Program-made: the position numbers and the translations under genes
Shown here: piece after piece, positions 1 through 6,222 of the stretch
Layout: every line of letters begins with the position of its first letter
Numbering within the stretch: the stretch's first letter is position 1
From: Cellvibrionaceae bacterium
GTDB lineage: Bacteria > Pseudomonadota > Gammaproteobacteria > Pseudomonadales > Cellvibrionaceae
Length of the DNA stretch: 6,222 nucleotides
NCBI GenBank assembly: GCA_025800435.1
Contig: JAOXRV010000304.1
Location: 1-6,222, forward strand
Direction: 5' to 3'
The notes under the pieces: generated by a model
What the model was told of the DNA's origin: nothing
What the model saw: the letters and a program-made list of their open reading frames with translations, nothing else
Databases searched by the model: none

Positions 1-1
1 C

Positions 2-607
2 AGCCACGCCGGTGGCGAATTTACGGTTTATGCGGGCAATGGTGATGGCGCGGGCAATAACAGTGGTTATCGCTACAGTGGCGAACTGAGTGAGGCGGAA
101 AAGAAACCCTATAAAAAAGGTGTCTGTAAAGGCGAGCAGGGTGCTTTACAAAGTGGCGATACGATCGAGGTTCACTATGTACACACCACTGCGGCGGTGA
201 CCCCGGGGCCTGGCTTGGAATCCTGTATGGTCGAGTCGATTCACAACCCACAGCTGCGCATTGAAGCCCAGGTGATGGTTCTGGTAAATGACAAAAATGC
301 CCTGGATTTTAACGACTTGGCTGCTATTGATGTCAGCAGTGGCCGCTACCAGGCGCTGGGCTTGCCGACTTCCAGCGGCACGCCAGTAAGCTATGCGGGT
401 TCCACCACCGGGCCCCAGTACAATGAAACCCCCTCGCCGCTGTTGGTGACCTGGGCGGTACGCCCCAAAGTGGTCAAGGTGAATATTGGCTCTATGCCGC
501 GTTGGTGTCGAGATAATATCTTTAAAGAAAGCCACGCCCACGGGGTGAGAAACCTTGTGCTAAACCCAAAGTTATTATCACCGATACGCGTCGCGCCGCT
601 ACCCTAG
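2..607 (+). CDS. Delta-class carbonic anhydrase-like protein, C-terminal part (5' end outside window)
   Basis: The reading frame is open from the left edge to a TAG stop and gives 201 residues of a longer protein. It aligns along its whole length with the C-terminal domain of the next gene, with roughly half the positions identical by eye. Shared blocks are HAGGEF at the left edge, GYRY.G.LS.AE, LQSGDTIE.HYV, ALDF, GSTTGP.YN, WAVRPKV and AHGVRNLV. In delta-class carbonic anhydrases (first known from diatoms) zinc is held by histidines. The HAGGEF histidine and the one in EVHYVH (codon 173-175) are candidates here, and the expected upstream NIHFHH part would lie off the window. Three cysteines (GVCKG, LESCM, PRWCR) match cysteines in the paralogue and may form disulfides, which fits export. 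Predicted role is reversible CO2 hydration in the periplasm or outside the cell. The family call is recalled from motif resemblance; activity is inferred. The gene ends 103 bp before the paralogue, with no clear terminator between them. Confidence 0.8.
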   Translation, partial: SHAGGEFTVYAGNGDGAGNNSGYRYSGELSEAEKKPYKKGVCKGEQGALQSGDTIEVHYVHTTAAVTPGPGLESCMVESIHNPQLRIEAQVMVLVNDKNALDFNDLAAIDVSSGRYQALGLPTSSGTPVSYAGSTTGPQYNETPSPLLVTWAVRPKVVKVNIGSMPRWCRDNIFKESHAHGVRNLVLNPKLLSPIRVAPLP

Positions 608-710
608 AGCACACAACCCCTAGTTCTTTTAGCTGAGTTAACGCAATAATTATTCGGTGCTAATTTCCGGTTGGGGCTGTTGGGGGCCTGAGTTAAATTG
701 ACAGGACAGA

Positions 711-2171
711 ATGTCGATTAACCAGGTTCCAAATTTAATGAAATACCCTCTGCTGCCCCAGGTCTTGCTGGCGCCTTATCTGCTGCTAAGTTGTCACCTT
801 TGGGCGGCCACTTCCGCGCCCCAGCCAACCGAAGTGCCGCAGCCCCAGCCCGCTGCCAAAGCGGCGCCAGCGCAGTCTAGTAACACCGCAGCTGAGGGCC
901 CCCAGGGCAATGCCCAGGCAGAGTTAGAGCCAGGTACAATAGTGATTCCAAAAGAGCGCGAGCCCAGCCCTTATGCTCGGTCCCTGGCGCGCGAAGCAGA
1001 GCGCTATCGTCAGCGCCAGCTTGAGCGAGCTAGCAAACGAGCCAATAATAACTCAGTTCAGGCGGAGCCTCAGCCAGTAACAGAGCCTCAGCCAGTAACA
1101 GAGCCTCAGCCAGTAACAGAGCCTCAGCCAGTAACAAAGTCTCAGCCAGTAATAGAACCGCAGCCCGTAACAGAGCCTCAGCCCGTGACAGAGCCTCAGC
1201 CCGTGACAGAGCCTCAGCCAGTAACAGAGCCTCAGCCAGTAACAAAGTCTCAGCCAGCAATAGAACCGCAGCCAGTAACAGAGCCCCAAGCAGTAACAAA
1301 GCCTCAGCCGGTATTAGAACCGACGCCCTCGGCCAAGCCGGCACCGGTTATTGAATCGTCAGCTATTAGGCCAGCGGTACAGCCAGATTTTAATTCCGCC
1401 GCAGTGTTGGCCGATGAATCGCGCCAACGCCAGCTGCTGCTGCGCAATAGTGAGGATGCCGGGCCCCAGTCGCCACGCAATATCGATTCGATTGCAGGGT
1501 TTAACCCCCAGCTTTTTAGTTTGGCACCGCCGCGCGAGCAAATGAATTTGTGCAATATCCATTTTCACCACAATGCCGAGCACGCCGGTGGCGAGTTTGG
1601 CGTGCCCGCCGGGCTCGGTCGCAAAAATGGGCTGGGGGGCGGTTACCGCTACGGCGGCCAGTTAAGCGATGCAGAGCGCACCCGGGTGAATTTTCAAGTC
1701 TGCCCGGGCTCGGGTGGTTCTTTGCAAAGTGGTGATACTATAGAGCTGCATTATGTTTTCTCTACTGCCACGGTAGGCCCAGGGGCGGGCTTAGAGGCCT
1801 GTTTAAACGAACGCAGTAAAAACCCCCAGTTACGGGTGGAGTCACAAGTATTAGCGTTAATAAATGACCCCAACGCGCTAGATTTTAAACAGCTTACCCG
1901 TATTGACTTGCGCCGAGGTAATTATCAAGCGCCCGGGATACCCGATTTTACCGGCAAACCGGTGGAGTATCGGGGCTCGACCACCGGCCCCAGTTACAAT
2001 ACCAGGCCGTCGCCCTATCAGGTTAGCTGGGCGGTGCGGCCAAAGGTGGCTAAGGTGAGCATTTATAGTCTGGCCAAGTGGTGTAAAGCCAACCCATTTG
2101 GGGAAATCAAAGCCCACGGGGTTAGAAACCTTGTCACCGACCCGCGCCTGCTATCGCCAGTGGCGCCCTGA
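711..2171 (+). CDS. Exported delta-class carbonic anhydrase-like protein with Pro-rich hexapeptide-repeat stalk
   Basis: The protein has 486 residues. Residues 10-33 form a signal-like segment (Met-Lys, then a Leu-rich core). Cleavage could follow WAA at 33, or LLLSC (Cys28) could act as a lipobox. Residues 34-118 are Pro/Ala/Gln-rich with a charged helical stretch. Residues 119-214 are sixteen hexapeptides, mostly EPQPVT. After a short linker, the carbonic anhydrase domain runs from about 278 to the end. It contains NLCNIHFHHNAEHAGGEF (His284, 286, 287, 291), TIELHYVF (His347), GSTTGP and WAVRPKV. The histidines are the likely zinc site. Four cysteines sit in NLCN, QVCPG, LEACL and KWCKA, and the last three are shared with the upstream paralogue. 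Predicted role is CO2/bicarbonate interconversion in the cell envelope, held away from an anchor by the stalk. The first ATG (711) has a weak AGGA 4 bases upstream. The ATG at 738 (Met10-Lys) is an alternative that gives a more normal signal peptide. Family call fairly sure; catalysis and location inferred. Confidence 0.82.
   Translation: MSINQVPNLMKYPLLPQVLLAPYLLLSCHLWAATSAPQPTEVPQPQPAAKAAPAQSSNTAAEGPQGNAQAELEPGTIVIPKEREPSPYARSLAREAERYRQRQLERASKRANNNSVQAEPQPVTEPQPVTEPQPVTEPQPVTKSQPVIEPQPVTEPQPVTEPQPVTEPQPVTEPQPVTKSQPAIEPQPVTEPQAVTKPQPVLEPTPSAKPAPVIESSAIRPAVQPDFNSAAVLADESRQRQLLLRNSEDAGPQSPRNIDSIAGFNPQLFSLAPPREQMNLCNIHFHHNAEHAGGEFGVPAGLGRKNGLGGGYRYGGQLSDAERTRVNFQVCPGSGGSLQSGDTIELHYVFSTATVGPGAGLEACLNERSKNPQLRVESQVLALINDPNALDFKQLTRIDLRRGNYQAPGIPDFTGKPVEYRGSTTGPSYNTRPSPYQVSWAVRPKVAKVSIYSLAKWCKANPFGEIKAHGVRNLVTDPRLLSPVAP
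1065..1352 (+). repeat. In-frame 18-bp tandem repeat (16 units) encoding EPQPVT-type hexapeptides
   Basis: The consensus unit is gagcctcagccagtaaca (EPQPVT). Units 1-4 (1065-1136), 9 and 10 are identical in DNA; units 7 and 8 are identical to each other. Units 5 and 11 read KSQPVI and KSQPAI, unit 13 EPQAVT, unit 14 KPQPVL, and the degenerate units 15-16 EPTPSA and KPAPVI. There is a second level: 1065-1172 (six units) and 1173-1280 (the next six) match at all but 6 of 108 positions, counted by eye, so a six-unit block appears to have been duplicated. Every unit keeps the reading frame. The peptide should be extended, possibly polyproline-II-like, and mostly acidic with a Lys at spaced units. 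Confidence 0.95.
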
Positions 2172-2182
2172 TTGATTGTTGT

Positions 2183-3592
2183 TTAATCGATAGCCGCAGG
2201 GGTTTTGGGTTTTATTTCATTGTCTTGCTCGTCTGCGAGGACTTTGTCTTTATCCGCTGAAGGCTCTTTATTCGCTGAAGGCTCTTTATCCGCTGAGGGC
2301 TCTACCCCGGCTGCTATATCGGTCTCTTCGGCGGGGGTGGCGCGATTGCGGCCGCCTTGTTTAGATTGGTACATGGCCAGGTCGGCCCGGGTTAGCATAT
2401 GCTCCATATGGTAGCTGCCGATATCGCTGGCCCAGCCGATACTGACGGTATAGACAATATTGTGCGATTCAAATTGGTAGTCCTGGCTGGCGACGTATTC
2501 ACATAGCTCTTCCATATAGGCCTGGCACTGGGCTTTTTCAATATTGGGCATGATCAATACAAACTCTTCACCGCCATAGCGCACCAGGGTATCGGTTTTG
2601 CGGATACGTTTGCTCAGTGACTGGGCAAAGTGCACCAGTATTTGGTCGCCCGCATCGTGGCCGTAGGTGTCGTTGATCTTCTTAAAATGGTCGATATCCA
2701 TCAGTGCCAGGCACACCGGGTTGTTATAGCGCTGGTGGTAGAGCATGGCGGTTTGACCAAATTGGCCCAGGTATTTGCGGTTGTGCAGCCGGGTTAAGTG
2801 GTCGCGCAGGGAAAGGTCAATCAGCTCCTGGTGGTAGCGGTGGAAGCGCCAGTTGGTTAGCCCCAGTAGTACCAGGATCAACACAAAATTGATGACCAAT
2901 ATATAGGGGATGGAGGTGGCCAGTTCTTCCTCGCGCTCGTGCAGTGTGCCGAGCTCCTGGCTGGTGCGCTGATTGAGTTTGCGCATGGCATCGTCAATAG
3001 GTGACATAACCGCATCTTGGGCGGTTTGAAAACGGTCGCCAAACAGCAAGCTCTGCGCCCGGTTGAGGTTGCTGACGCCCTGATTGCTAAAGCCCCCTAA
3101 ACTGGGGCCGCTGGCCGCAGCTTCGACCATGCTAAAGGCCTGGCGTTGTATCAGCACCAGCTTGTCGGCGTTTGCCACCGCGGTTAGCAATAGCTGGCGC
3201 TCTTCCTGGTTGTAGGGCTTGGTTTGTATCAGCGACTCCAGCGAGGCGGTTTCCTTGCCAGGCTGTTGGGGTTCGATCTCCCAGTAGGTGGCAAAGTAGC
3301 CCTTGGGCCGAGGCGCCTCGCCGCGGCGCACTGCCAGCAGGGTTTCATACTGTTGTTTAAAGTGTGGGGCACCGGTCACCGCATAGTGGCGCGCCAGTCG
3401 GGTCATTTGCTCGCTGCTTTGTTGTAGCTCCGCCGCTAGGGCCACCATATCAAAACGGCCCTGCTCGCGGGTGGCGATCTGAGCGGTGACCTGATAGACC
3501 TGAAACGCCAAATAGCCGCTGTATAAAAACAGCAGCACAATGACGATTTGCATGCTAACAAAATAGAAGCGAAAACTGCGCAGAAGCTTCAT
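2183..3592 (-). CDS. Membrane-bound diguanylate cyclase (GGDEF domain) with periplasmic sensor region
   Basis: The enzyme condenses two GTP into c-di-GMP at the inner membrane. Numbered from the ATG at 3592 (469 residues), a transmembrane helix lies at about 14-32. A roughly 195-residue periplasmic region follows, then a helical, coiled-coil-like stretch, a second transmembrane helix at about 228-245 and a GGDEF domain at about 258-415. The active site is GGEEF (340-344); the metal-binding MDIDHF (Asp299) and nucleotide-binding NDTYGHDAGD (307-316) are intact. RKTD (331-334), five residues before GGEEF, is the inhibitory RxxD site, so product feedback is expected. The sensor carries QSSEQMTRLAR.Y and RRGEAPRP.....YW (59-105), a pattern I recall from many gammaproteobacterial signalling proteins; its ligand is unknown. 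The tail is charged and includes three EPSA(D/N)K repeats. An ATG at 3622 would add ten residues but lacks a well-placed ribosome site. Divergent from prfB, convergent with the carbonic anhydrase gene. Confidence 0.93.
   Translation of the reverse strand: MKLLRSFRFYFVSMQIVIVLLFLYSGYLAFQVYQVTAQIATREQGRFDMVALAAELQQSSEQMTRLARHYAVTGAPHFKQQYETLLAVRRGEAPRPKGYFATYWEIEPQQPGKETASLESLIQTKPYNQEERQLLLTAVANADKLVLIQRQAFSMVEAAASGPSLGGFSNQGVSNLNRAQSLLFGDRFQTAQDAVMSPIDDAMRKLNQRTSQELGTLHEREEELATSIPYILVINFVLILVLLGLTNWRFHRYHQELIDLSLRDHLTRLHNRKYLGQFGQTAMLYHQRYNNPVCLALMDIDHFKKINDTYGHDAGDQILVHFAQSLSKRIRKTDTLVRYGGEEFVLIMPNIEKAQCQAYMEELCEYVASQDYQFESHNIVYTVSIGWASDIGSYHMEHMLTRADLAMYQSKQGGRNRATPAEETDIAAGVEPSADKEPSANKEPSADKDKVLADEQDNEIKPKTPAAID
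2248..2301 (-). repeat. Three 18-bp tandem units encoding EPSADK/EPSANK in the cyclase tail
   Basis: On the + strand the units are ctttatccgctgaaggct (2248-2265), the same with one change, cc to tc (2266-2283), and the same with one change, aagg to aggg (2284-2301). Read on the minus strand they give EPSADK, EPSANK, EPSADK in a charged, probably disordered C-terminal tail after the GGDEF domain. The near identity of the units points to recent slippage expansion. Confidence 0.9.
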
Positions 3593-3597
3593 GGACG

Positions 3598-3605
3598 TCC
3601 TTTTT
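3598..3605 (-). promoter_or_regulatory. Ribosome binding site that favours the ATG at 3592 for the diguanylate cyclase
   Basis: On the minus strand the sequence is AAAAAGGA, with five bases between AAGGA and the ATG at 3592. The upstream in-frame ATG at 3622 only has an AAGGA about 13 bases away, which is too far to be ideal. This supports the shorter protein starting MKLLRSFRFYF, which puts the membrane helix close to the N-terminus. Confidence 0.65.
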
Positions 3606-3704
3606 ACCGTAAGCCAGTTCATGGTAGTTGTCGAATCCTTAACGGGGCCTCAATTTCCAGTCTAGCTGATTTTCCTAGGGGTGCCCTTGGGCCTTGCCAT
3701 AGGG

Positions 3705-3710
3705 TACAAT
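3705..3710 (+). promoter_or_regulatory. Possible -10 element for prfB-lysS
   Basis: TACAAT differs from TATAAT at one position and lies 64 bases before the prfB ATG, in the divergent intergenic region. No good -35 box sits 16-18 bases upstream (the sequence there is around gtgccct), so recognition would have to rely on an activator or a weak -35. The following bases (TCGCGCC) are GC-rich, as in the discriminators of growth-rate-controlled promoters. The leader would be about 58 bases and GC-rich, with short self-complementary stretches (GGCC...GGCC near 3724, GCCGCGGC near 3744). Confidence 0.3.
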
Positions 3711-3774
3711 TCGCGCCTTTTACGGCCCGATCGGCCTGTAGATGCCGCGGCAGCGGCCAAGCGGTGTAGCATTT

Positions 3775-4870
3775 ATGGAAATCAACCCTCTTATTAACCA
3801 GCTCAAAGACTTGCAGGCGCGCACCGATACCCTCAGGGGGTATCTTTGACTATGATCTAAAGCGCGAGCGCTTAGACGAAGTTGAACTATTACTGGGTGA
3901 GCCCGATGTCTGGAATGAACCTGAAAAAGCCCAGGAGCTGGGGCGCGAGCGCGCCTCCCTAGAGGCGGTGGTCGAAACCATCGATACCTTAGACAGCGGC
4001 ATTAGCGACTGCCACGAGCTGCTGGAGATGGCAGTCGAGGAAGACGACGAAGACAGTGTGGCCGAGGTCGAAACTGAGATCGACGGCCTTAACGCACACT
4101 TGGCCAAGTTAGAGTTTCGCCGCATGTTCTCCGGCGAGATGGACCCCAATAATGCCTTCTTGGATATCCAATCCGGCTCTGGCGGTACCGAGGCCCAGGA
4201 CTGGGCCGAAATGGTGTTGCGCATGTACCTGCGCTGGGGCGAGGCCAAGGGCTTTAAAACCACCCTTGAGGAGGCTTCAGCCGGGGAAGTAGCGGGTATT
4301 AAATCGGCCACCATTCGGTTTGAGGGCGAGTACGCCTTTGGCTGGCTGCGCACCGAGACCGGGGTGCACCGGCTGGTGCGCAAATCGCCGTTTGACTCGG
4401 GCAACCGCCGCCACACTTCGTTTTGCTCGGTGTTTGTGTCGCCGGAAATCGACGATAATATCGATATTGATATCAACCCCGCCGATGTGCGTACCGATAC
4501 CTACCGCGCCTCGGGCGCCGGTGGCCAGCACGTTAACAAAACCGATTCGGCGGTGCGTTTAACCCACGAGCCCACCAATATTGTGGTGCAGTGTCAGAGC
4601 GAGCGCTCCCAGCACAAAAACCGCGATCAGGCCTGGAAGATGCTGCGCGCCAAATTGTACGAGCGCGAAATTTTAGAACGCAACGAGGCCAAACAGGCCA
4701 CCGAGGATAGCAAGGCCGATATCGGCTGGGGCAGCCAGATCCGCTCCTATGTACTCGACGATCAGCGTATTAAAGACCTGCGCACCAGCGTGCAGACCAG
4801 TAACTGTCAGGCGGTACTCGACGGCAGCCTGGATCAATTTATCGAAGCCAGCCTAAAGGCCGGCCTCTAA
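3775..4870 (+). CDS. prfB: Peptide chain release factor 2 (RF2), needs programmed +1 frameshift
   Basis: RF2 reads UGA and UAA stop codons on the ribosome and triggers peptide release. Frame zero encodes 24 residues ending RGYL, then an in-frame TGA (3847-3849). Skipping T3847 joins this to the frame running 3848-4870, giving 364 residues against 365 in E. coli. The joined protein reads LRGYLDYD, as in the E. coli enzyme. Key motifs are the stop-codon-recognising SPF at 204-206 and the catalytic GGQ at 249-251 within SGAGGQHVNKT. The residue matching position 246 of E. coli RF2 is Ala (245), the common form, not the Thr of K-12. The C-terminus, LDGSLDQFIEASLKAGL, is identical in style to the E. 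coli protein. The start ATG has no strong Shine-Dalgarno. An annotation that ignores the frameshift would truncate the gene or start it internally. lysS follows after 23 bp, so an operon is likely. Confidence 0.97.
3835..3850 (+). promoter_or_regulatory. prfB: prfB programmed +1 frameshift site
   Basis: The sequence AGGGGG TAT CTT TGA C contains every known part of the bacterial RF2 recoding signal: an internal Shine-Dalgarno-like AGGGGG (3835-3840), a three-base spacer, the slippery CTT (3844-3846), the in-frame TGA (3847-3849) and the following C. When RF2 is scarce the ribosome pauses at UGA and slips from CUU to UUU; when it is plentiful, translation stops after 24 codons. This gives autoregulation of RF2 level. 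The elements are read directly; the mechanism is established for E. coli. Confidence 0.97.
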
Positions 4871-4893
4871 GCAACTTTACACGAGCCAAGATC

Positions 4894-6222
4894 ATGAGCG
4901 ATAACAAGCCCCAAGACGAAAACAAATTAATTGCCGTGCGCCGTGAAAAGCTGGCCGCACTGCGCGAGCAGGATGGCGCCACCTTCCCCAACGATTTTCG
5001 CCCCCAGCACAAAGCCGCCGAGCTGGCCGCTGAGTACGGCGAAAAAACCAAGGAAGAGCTGGAAGAGTTGGGCCAGGTGGTGAGTGTCGCCGGCCGTATT
5101 ATGGCCATGCGCGGCCCCTGGATTGTGGTGCGCGACACCAGCGCCACCACCCAGTTATATATCACCAAAGAGGCCCGGCCCTTTGCCAAGGGTTTGGATC
5201 TGGGCGATATCGTCGGCTGTGAAGGGGTACTGCACAAATCCGGTAAGGGCGACCTGTATGTCAATATGGACAGCTATCAACTGCTGACCAAATCTCTGCG
5301 CCCACTGCCGGATAAATACCACGGCCTGGCCGACCAGGAAATGCGCTACCGCCAGCGCTATGTGGATTTAATTGTTAACCCCGAGGTGCGCGATGTATTT
5401 AAGGTGCGCTCCAAAGTCATTGAGTTTATCCGCAGCTATTTAAATGGCAAAGACTATATGGAGGTAGAAACCCCCATGTTGCAGGCCATTCCCGGCGGCG
5501 CCACCGCACGCCCCTTTGTTACTCACCACAATGCTCTGGATATCGATATGTATCTGCGCATTGCCCCGGAGCTGTACCTTAAGCGTTTGGTGGTGGGTGG
5601 TTTTGACCGGGTCTACGAGATCAACCGTAACTTCCGCAACGAAGGCTTGTCGACCCGCCACAACCCAGAGTTCACCATGTTGGAGTTTTACCAGGCCTAC
5701 GCCGACTATAACGACCTGATGGATTTAACCGAGGATATGCTGCGGCAGATGGCCGAGACGGTATTGGGCTCAGCCCAGGTGCGCAATACGGTGAAAAACG
5801 CCGAGGGAGAAGTGGAGCGCGAAACCATTTACGATTTTGCCAAGCCGTTTACGCGCTTATCGGTGTTTGATTCTATTTTGCACTACAACCCCGAGATGGA
5901 TGCAGCCCAGTTGGCCGACGAGCAGGGCGCCCGCGAAATTGCCAAGGGCCTGGGCATTCCCCTAAAAGATATCTGGGGCCTGGGCAAGGTGCAGATCGAA
6001 ATCTTTGAAAAGACCGTTGAGCACCGCCTTGACCAGCCCACCTTTATTACCCAATACCCCACAGAGGTATCGCCGCTGGCCAGACGCAACGATGACAACC
6101 CGTTTGTGACCGACCGCTTTGAGTTTTTTGTCGGTGGGCGCGAAATTGCCAATGGTTTTTCTGAGCTTAATGACGCCGAAGATCAGGCCGAGCGCTTCGC
6201 CCAACAAGTGGCGGAAAAAGAC
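4894..6222 (+). CDS. lysS: Lysyl-tRNA synthetase, class II (3' end outside window)
   Basis: The enzyme charges tRNA-Lys with lysine in the cytoplasm. The frame is open for 443 codons to the right edge; family members are about 500 residues, so some 50-60 are missing, including motif 3 (the GLGIGIDR region). An N-terminal helix with FPNDFR is followed by an anticodon-binding OB fold (about 60-135), then LTKSLRPLPDKYHGLADQEMRYRQRY leading into the catalytic core, written here only to mark the junction at about 130-155. Motif 1 is around YMEVETPML. PGGATARPFVTHHNALD, the lysine-binding MYLRIAPELYLKRL and motif 2 (RNFRNEG, Arg248/Glu250, then STRHNPEFTMLE) are intact. ITQYPTEVSPLARRN and GGREIANGFSELNDAEDQ also match the E. 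coli enzyme. Its OB fold is somewhat divergent (Trp76 where E. coli has Phe85). The ATG lies 23 bp after prfB with only a weak ribosome site, suggesting cotranscription or coupling. Confidence 0.97.
   Translation, partial: MSDNKPQDENKLIAVRREKLAALREQDGATFPNDFRPQHKAAELAAEYGEKTKEELEELGQVVSVAGRIMAMRGPWIVVRDTSATTQLYITKEARPFAKGLDLGDIVGCEGVLHKSGKGDLYVNMDSYQLLTKSLRPLPDKYHGLADQEMRYRQRYVDLIVNPEVRDVFKVRSKVIEFIRSYLNGKDYMEVETPMLQAIPGGATARPFVTHHNALDIDMYLRIAPELYLKRLVVGGFDRVYEINRNFRNEGLSTRHNPEFTMLEFYQAYADYNDLMDLTEDMLRQMAETVLGSAQVRNTVKNAEGEVERETIYDFAKPFTRLSVFDSILHYNPEMDAAQLADEQGAREIAKGLGIPLKDIWGLGKVQIEIFEKTVEHRLDQPTFITQYPTEVSPLARRNDDNPFVTDRFEFFVGGREIANGFSELNDAEDQAERFAQQVAEKD

Noticed and set aside
645..654. 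AATAATTATT palindrome between the two carbonic anhydrase genes
   Set aside because: A 10-base AT palindrome is easily expected by chance, and there is no second copy or recognised operator pattern.
668..690. G-rich stretch (GGTTGGGGCTGTTGGGGG) that might form a two-layer quadruplex
   Set aside because: The runs are too few and too irregular for a convincing call from sequence alone.
698..703. TTGACA, a perfect -35 hexamer just before the second carbonic anhydrase gene
   Set aside because: No -10-like sequence lies 16-18 bases downstream, and transcription would start inside the coding region.
1030..1344. Long minus-strand open frames across the repeat, giving Leu/Ala-rich or Cys-Tyr-Trp-Leu-Arg repeats
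   Set aside because: The 18-bp unit happens to lack stops in two of the three minus-strand frames, so long open frames arise automatically. The plus-strand frame continues into a conserved domain.
1065..1352. CRISPR-like array
   Set aside because: The units are directly adjacent with no spacers and encode an in-frame peptide repeat.
3844..3850. Possible broken prfB (premature stop or frameshift mutation)
   Set aside because: The exact recoding signal and an uninterrupted full-length product after the +1 shift show it is the normal programmed event.
3850..4476. A 208-codon minus-strand open frame opposite prfB
   Set aside because: It lies fully opposite conserved RF2 sequence and its Ser/Arg-rich translation resembles nothing known.

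Overview
The window looks like chromosomal DNA of a gammaproteobacterium, probably a marine or Cellvibrio-like lineage. This is inferred from the close resemblance of peptide chain release factor 2 (RF2) and lysyl-tRNA synthetase (LysRS) to their gammaproteobacterial forms, the adjacent prfB-lysS pair known from E. coli, moderately high GC, and a diguanylate cyclase whose sensor region I recognise from that group. I cannot name a species from the sequence alone.

Layout. Positions 2-607 (+) hold the C-terminal part of a delta-class carbonic anhydrase-like protein cut by the left edge. Positions 711-2171 (+) hold a full-length paralogue of it. This copy has an export signal with a possible lipobox, a long Pro/Gln/Glu linker made of hexapeptide repeats (18-bp DNA unit, 16 units), and a C-terminal delta-carbonic-anhydrase domain. 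Convergent to it, 11 bp away, positions 2183-3592 (-) encode a two-transmembrane diguanylate cyclase with intact catalytic and inhibitory sites and a small hexapeptide repeat of its own in the C-terminal tail. Divergent from that gene, prfB (3775-4870, +) encodes RF2 and needs the classic programmed +1 frameshift at an in-frame UGA (3847-3849). lysS follows 23 bp downstream (4894 to the right edge, incomplete).

How the genes work together. prfB and lysS are a housekeeping translation pair, probably cotranscribed. The two carbonic anhydrase-like genes form a tandem paralogue pair, predicted to be exported and to act on CO2/bicarbonate outside the cytoplasm. The diguanylate cyclase makes c-di-GMP in response to an unknown envelope signal. 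Nothing in the sequence ties it functionally to the carbonic anhydrases beyond adjacency.

The most unusual item is the repeat-stalked bacterial delta-type carbonic anhydrase next to a second paralogue. No RNA genes, insertion sequences, CRISPR arrays or confident terminators were seen. The longest stretch without a gene is about 180 bp (3593-3774).
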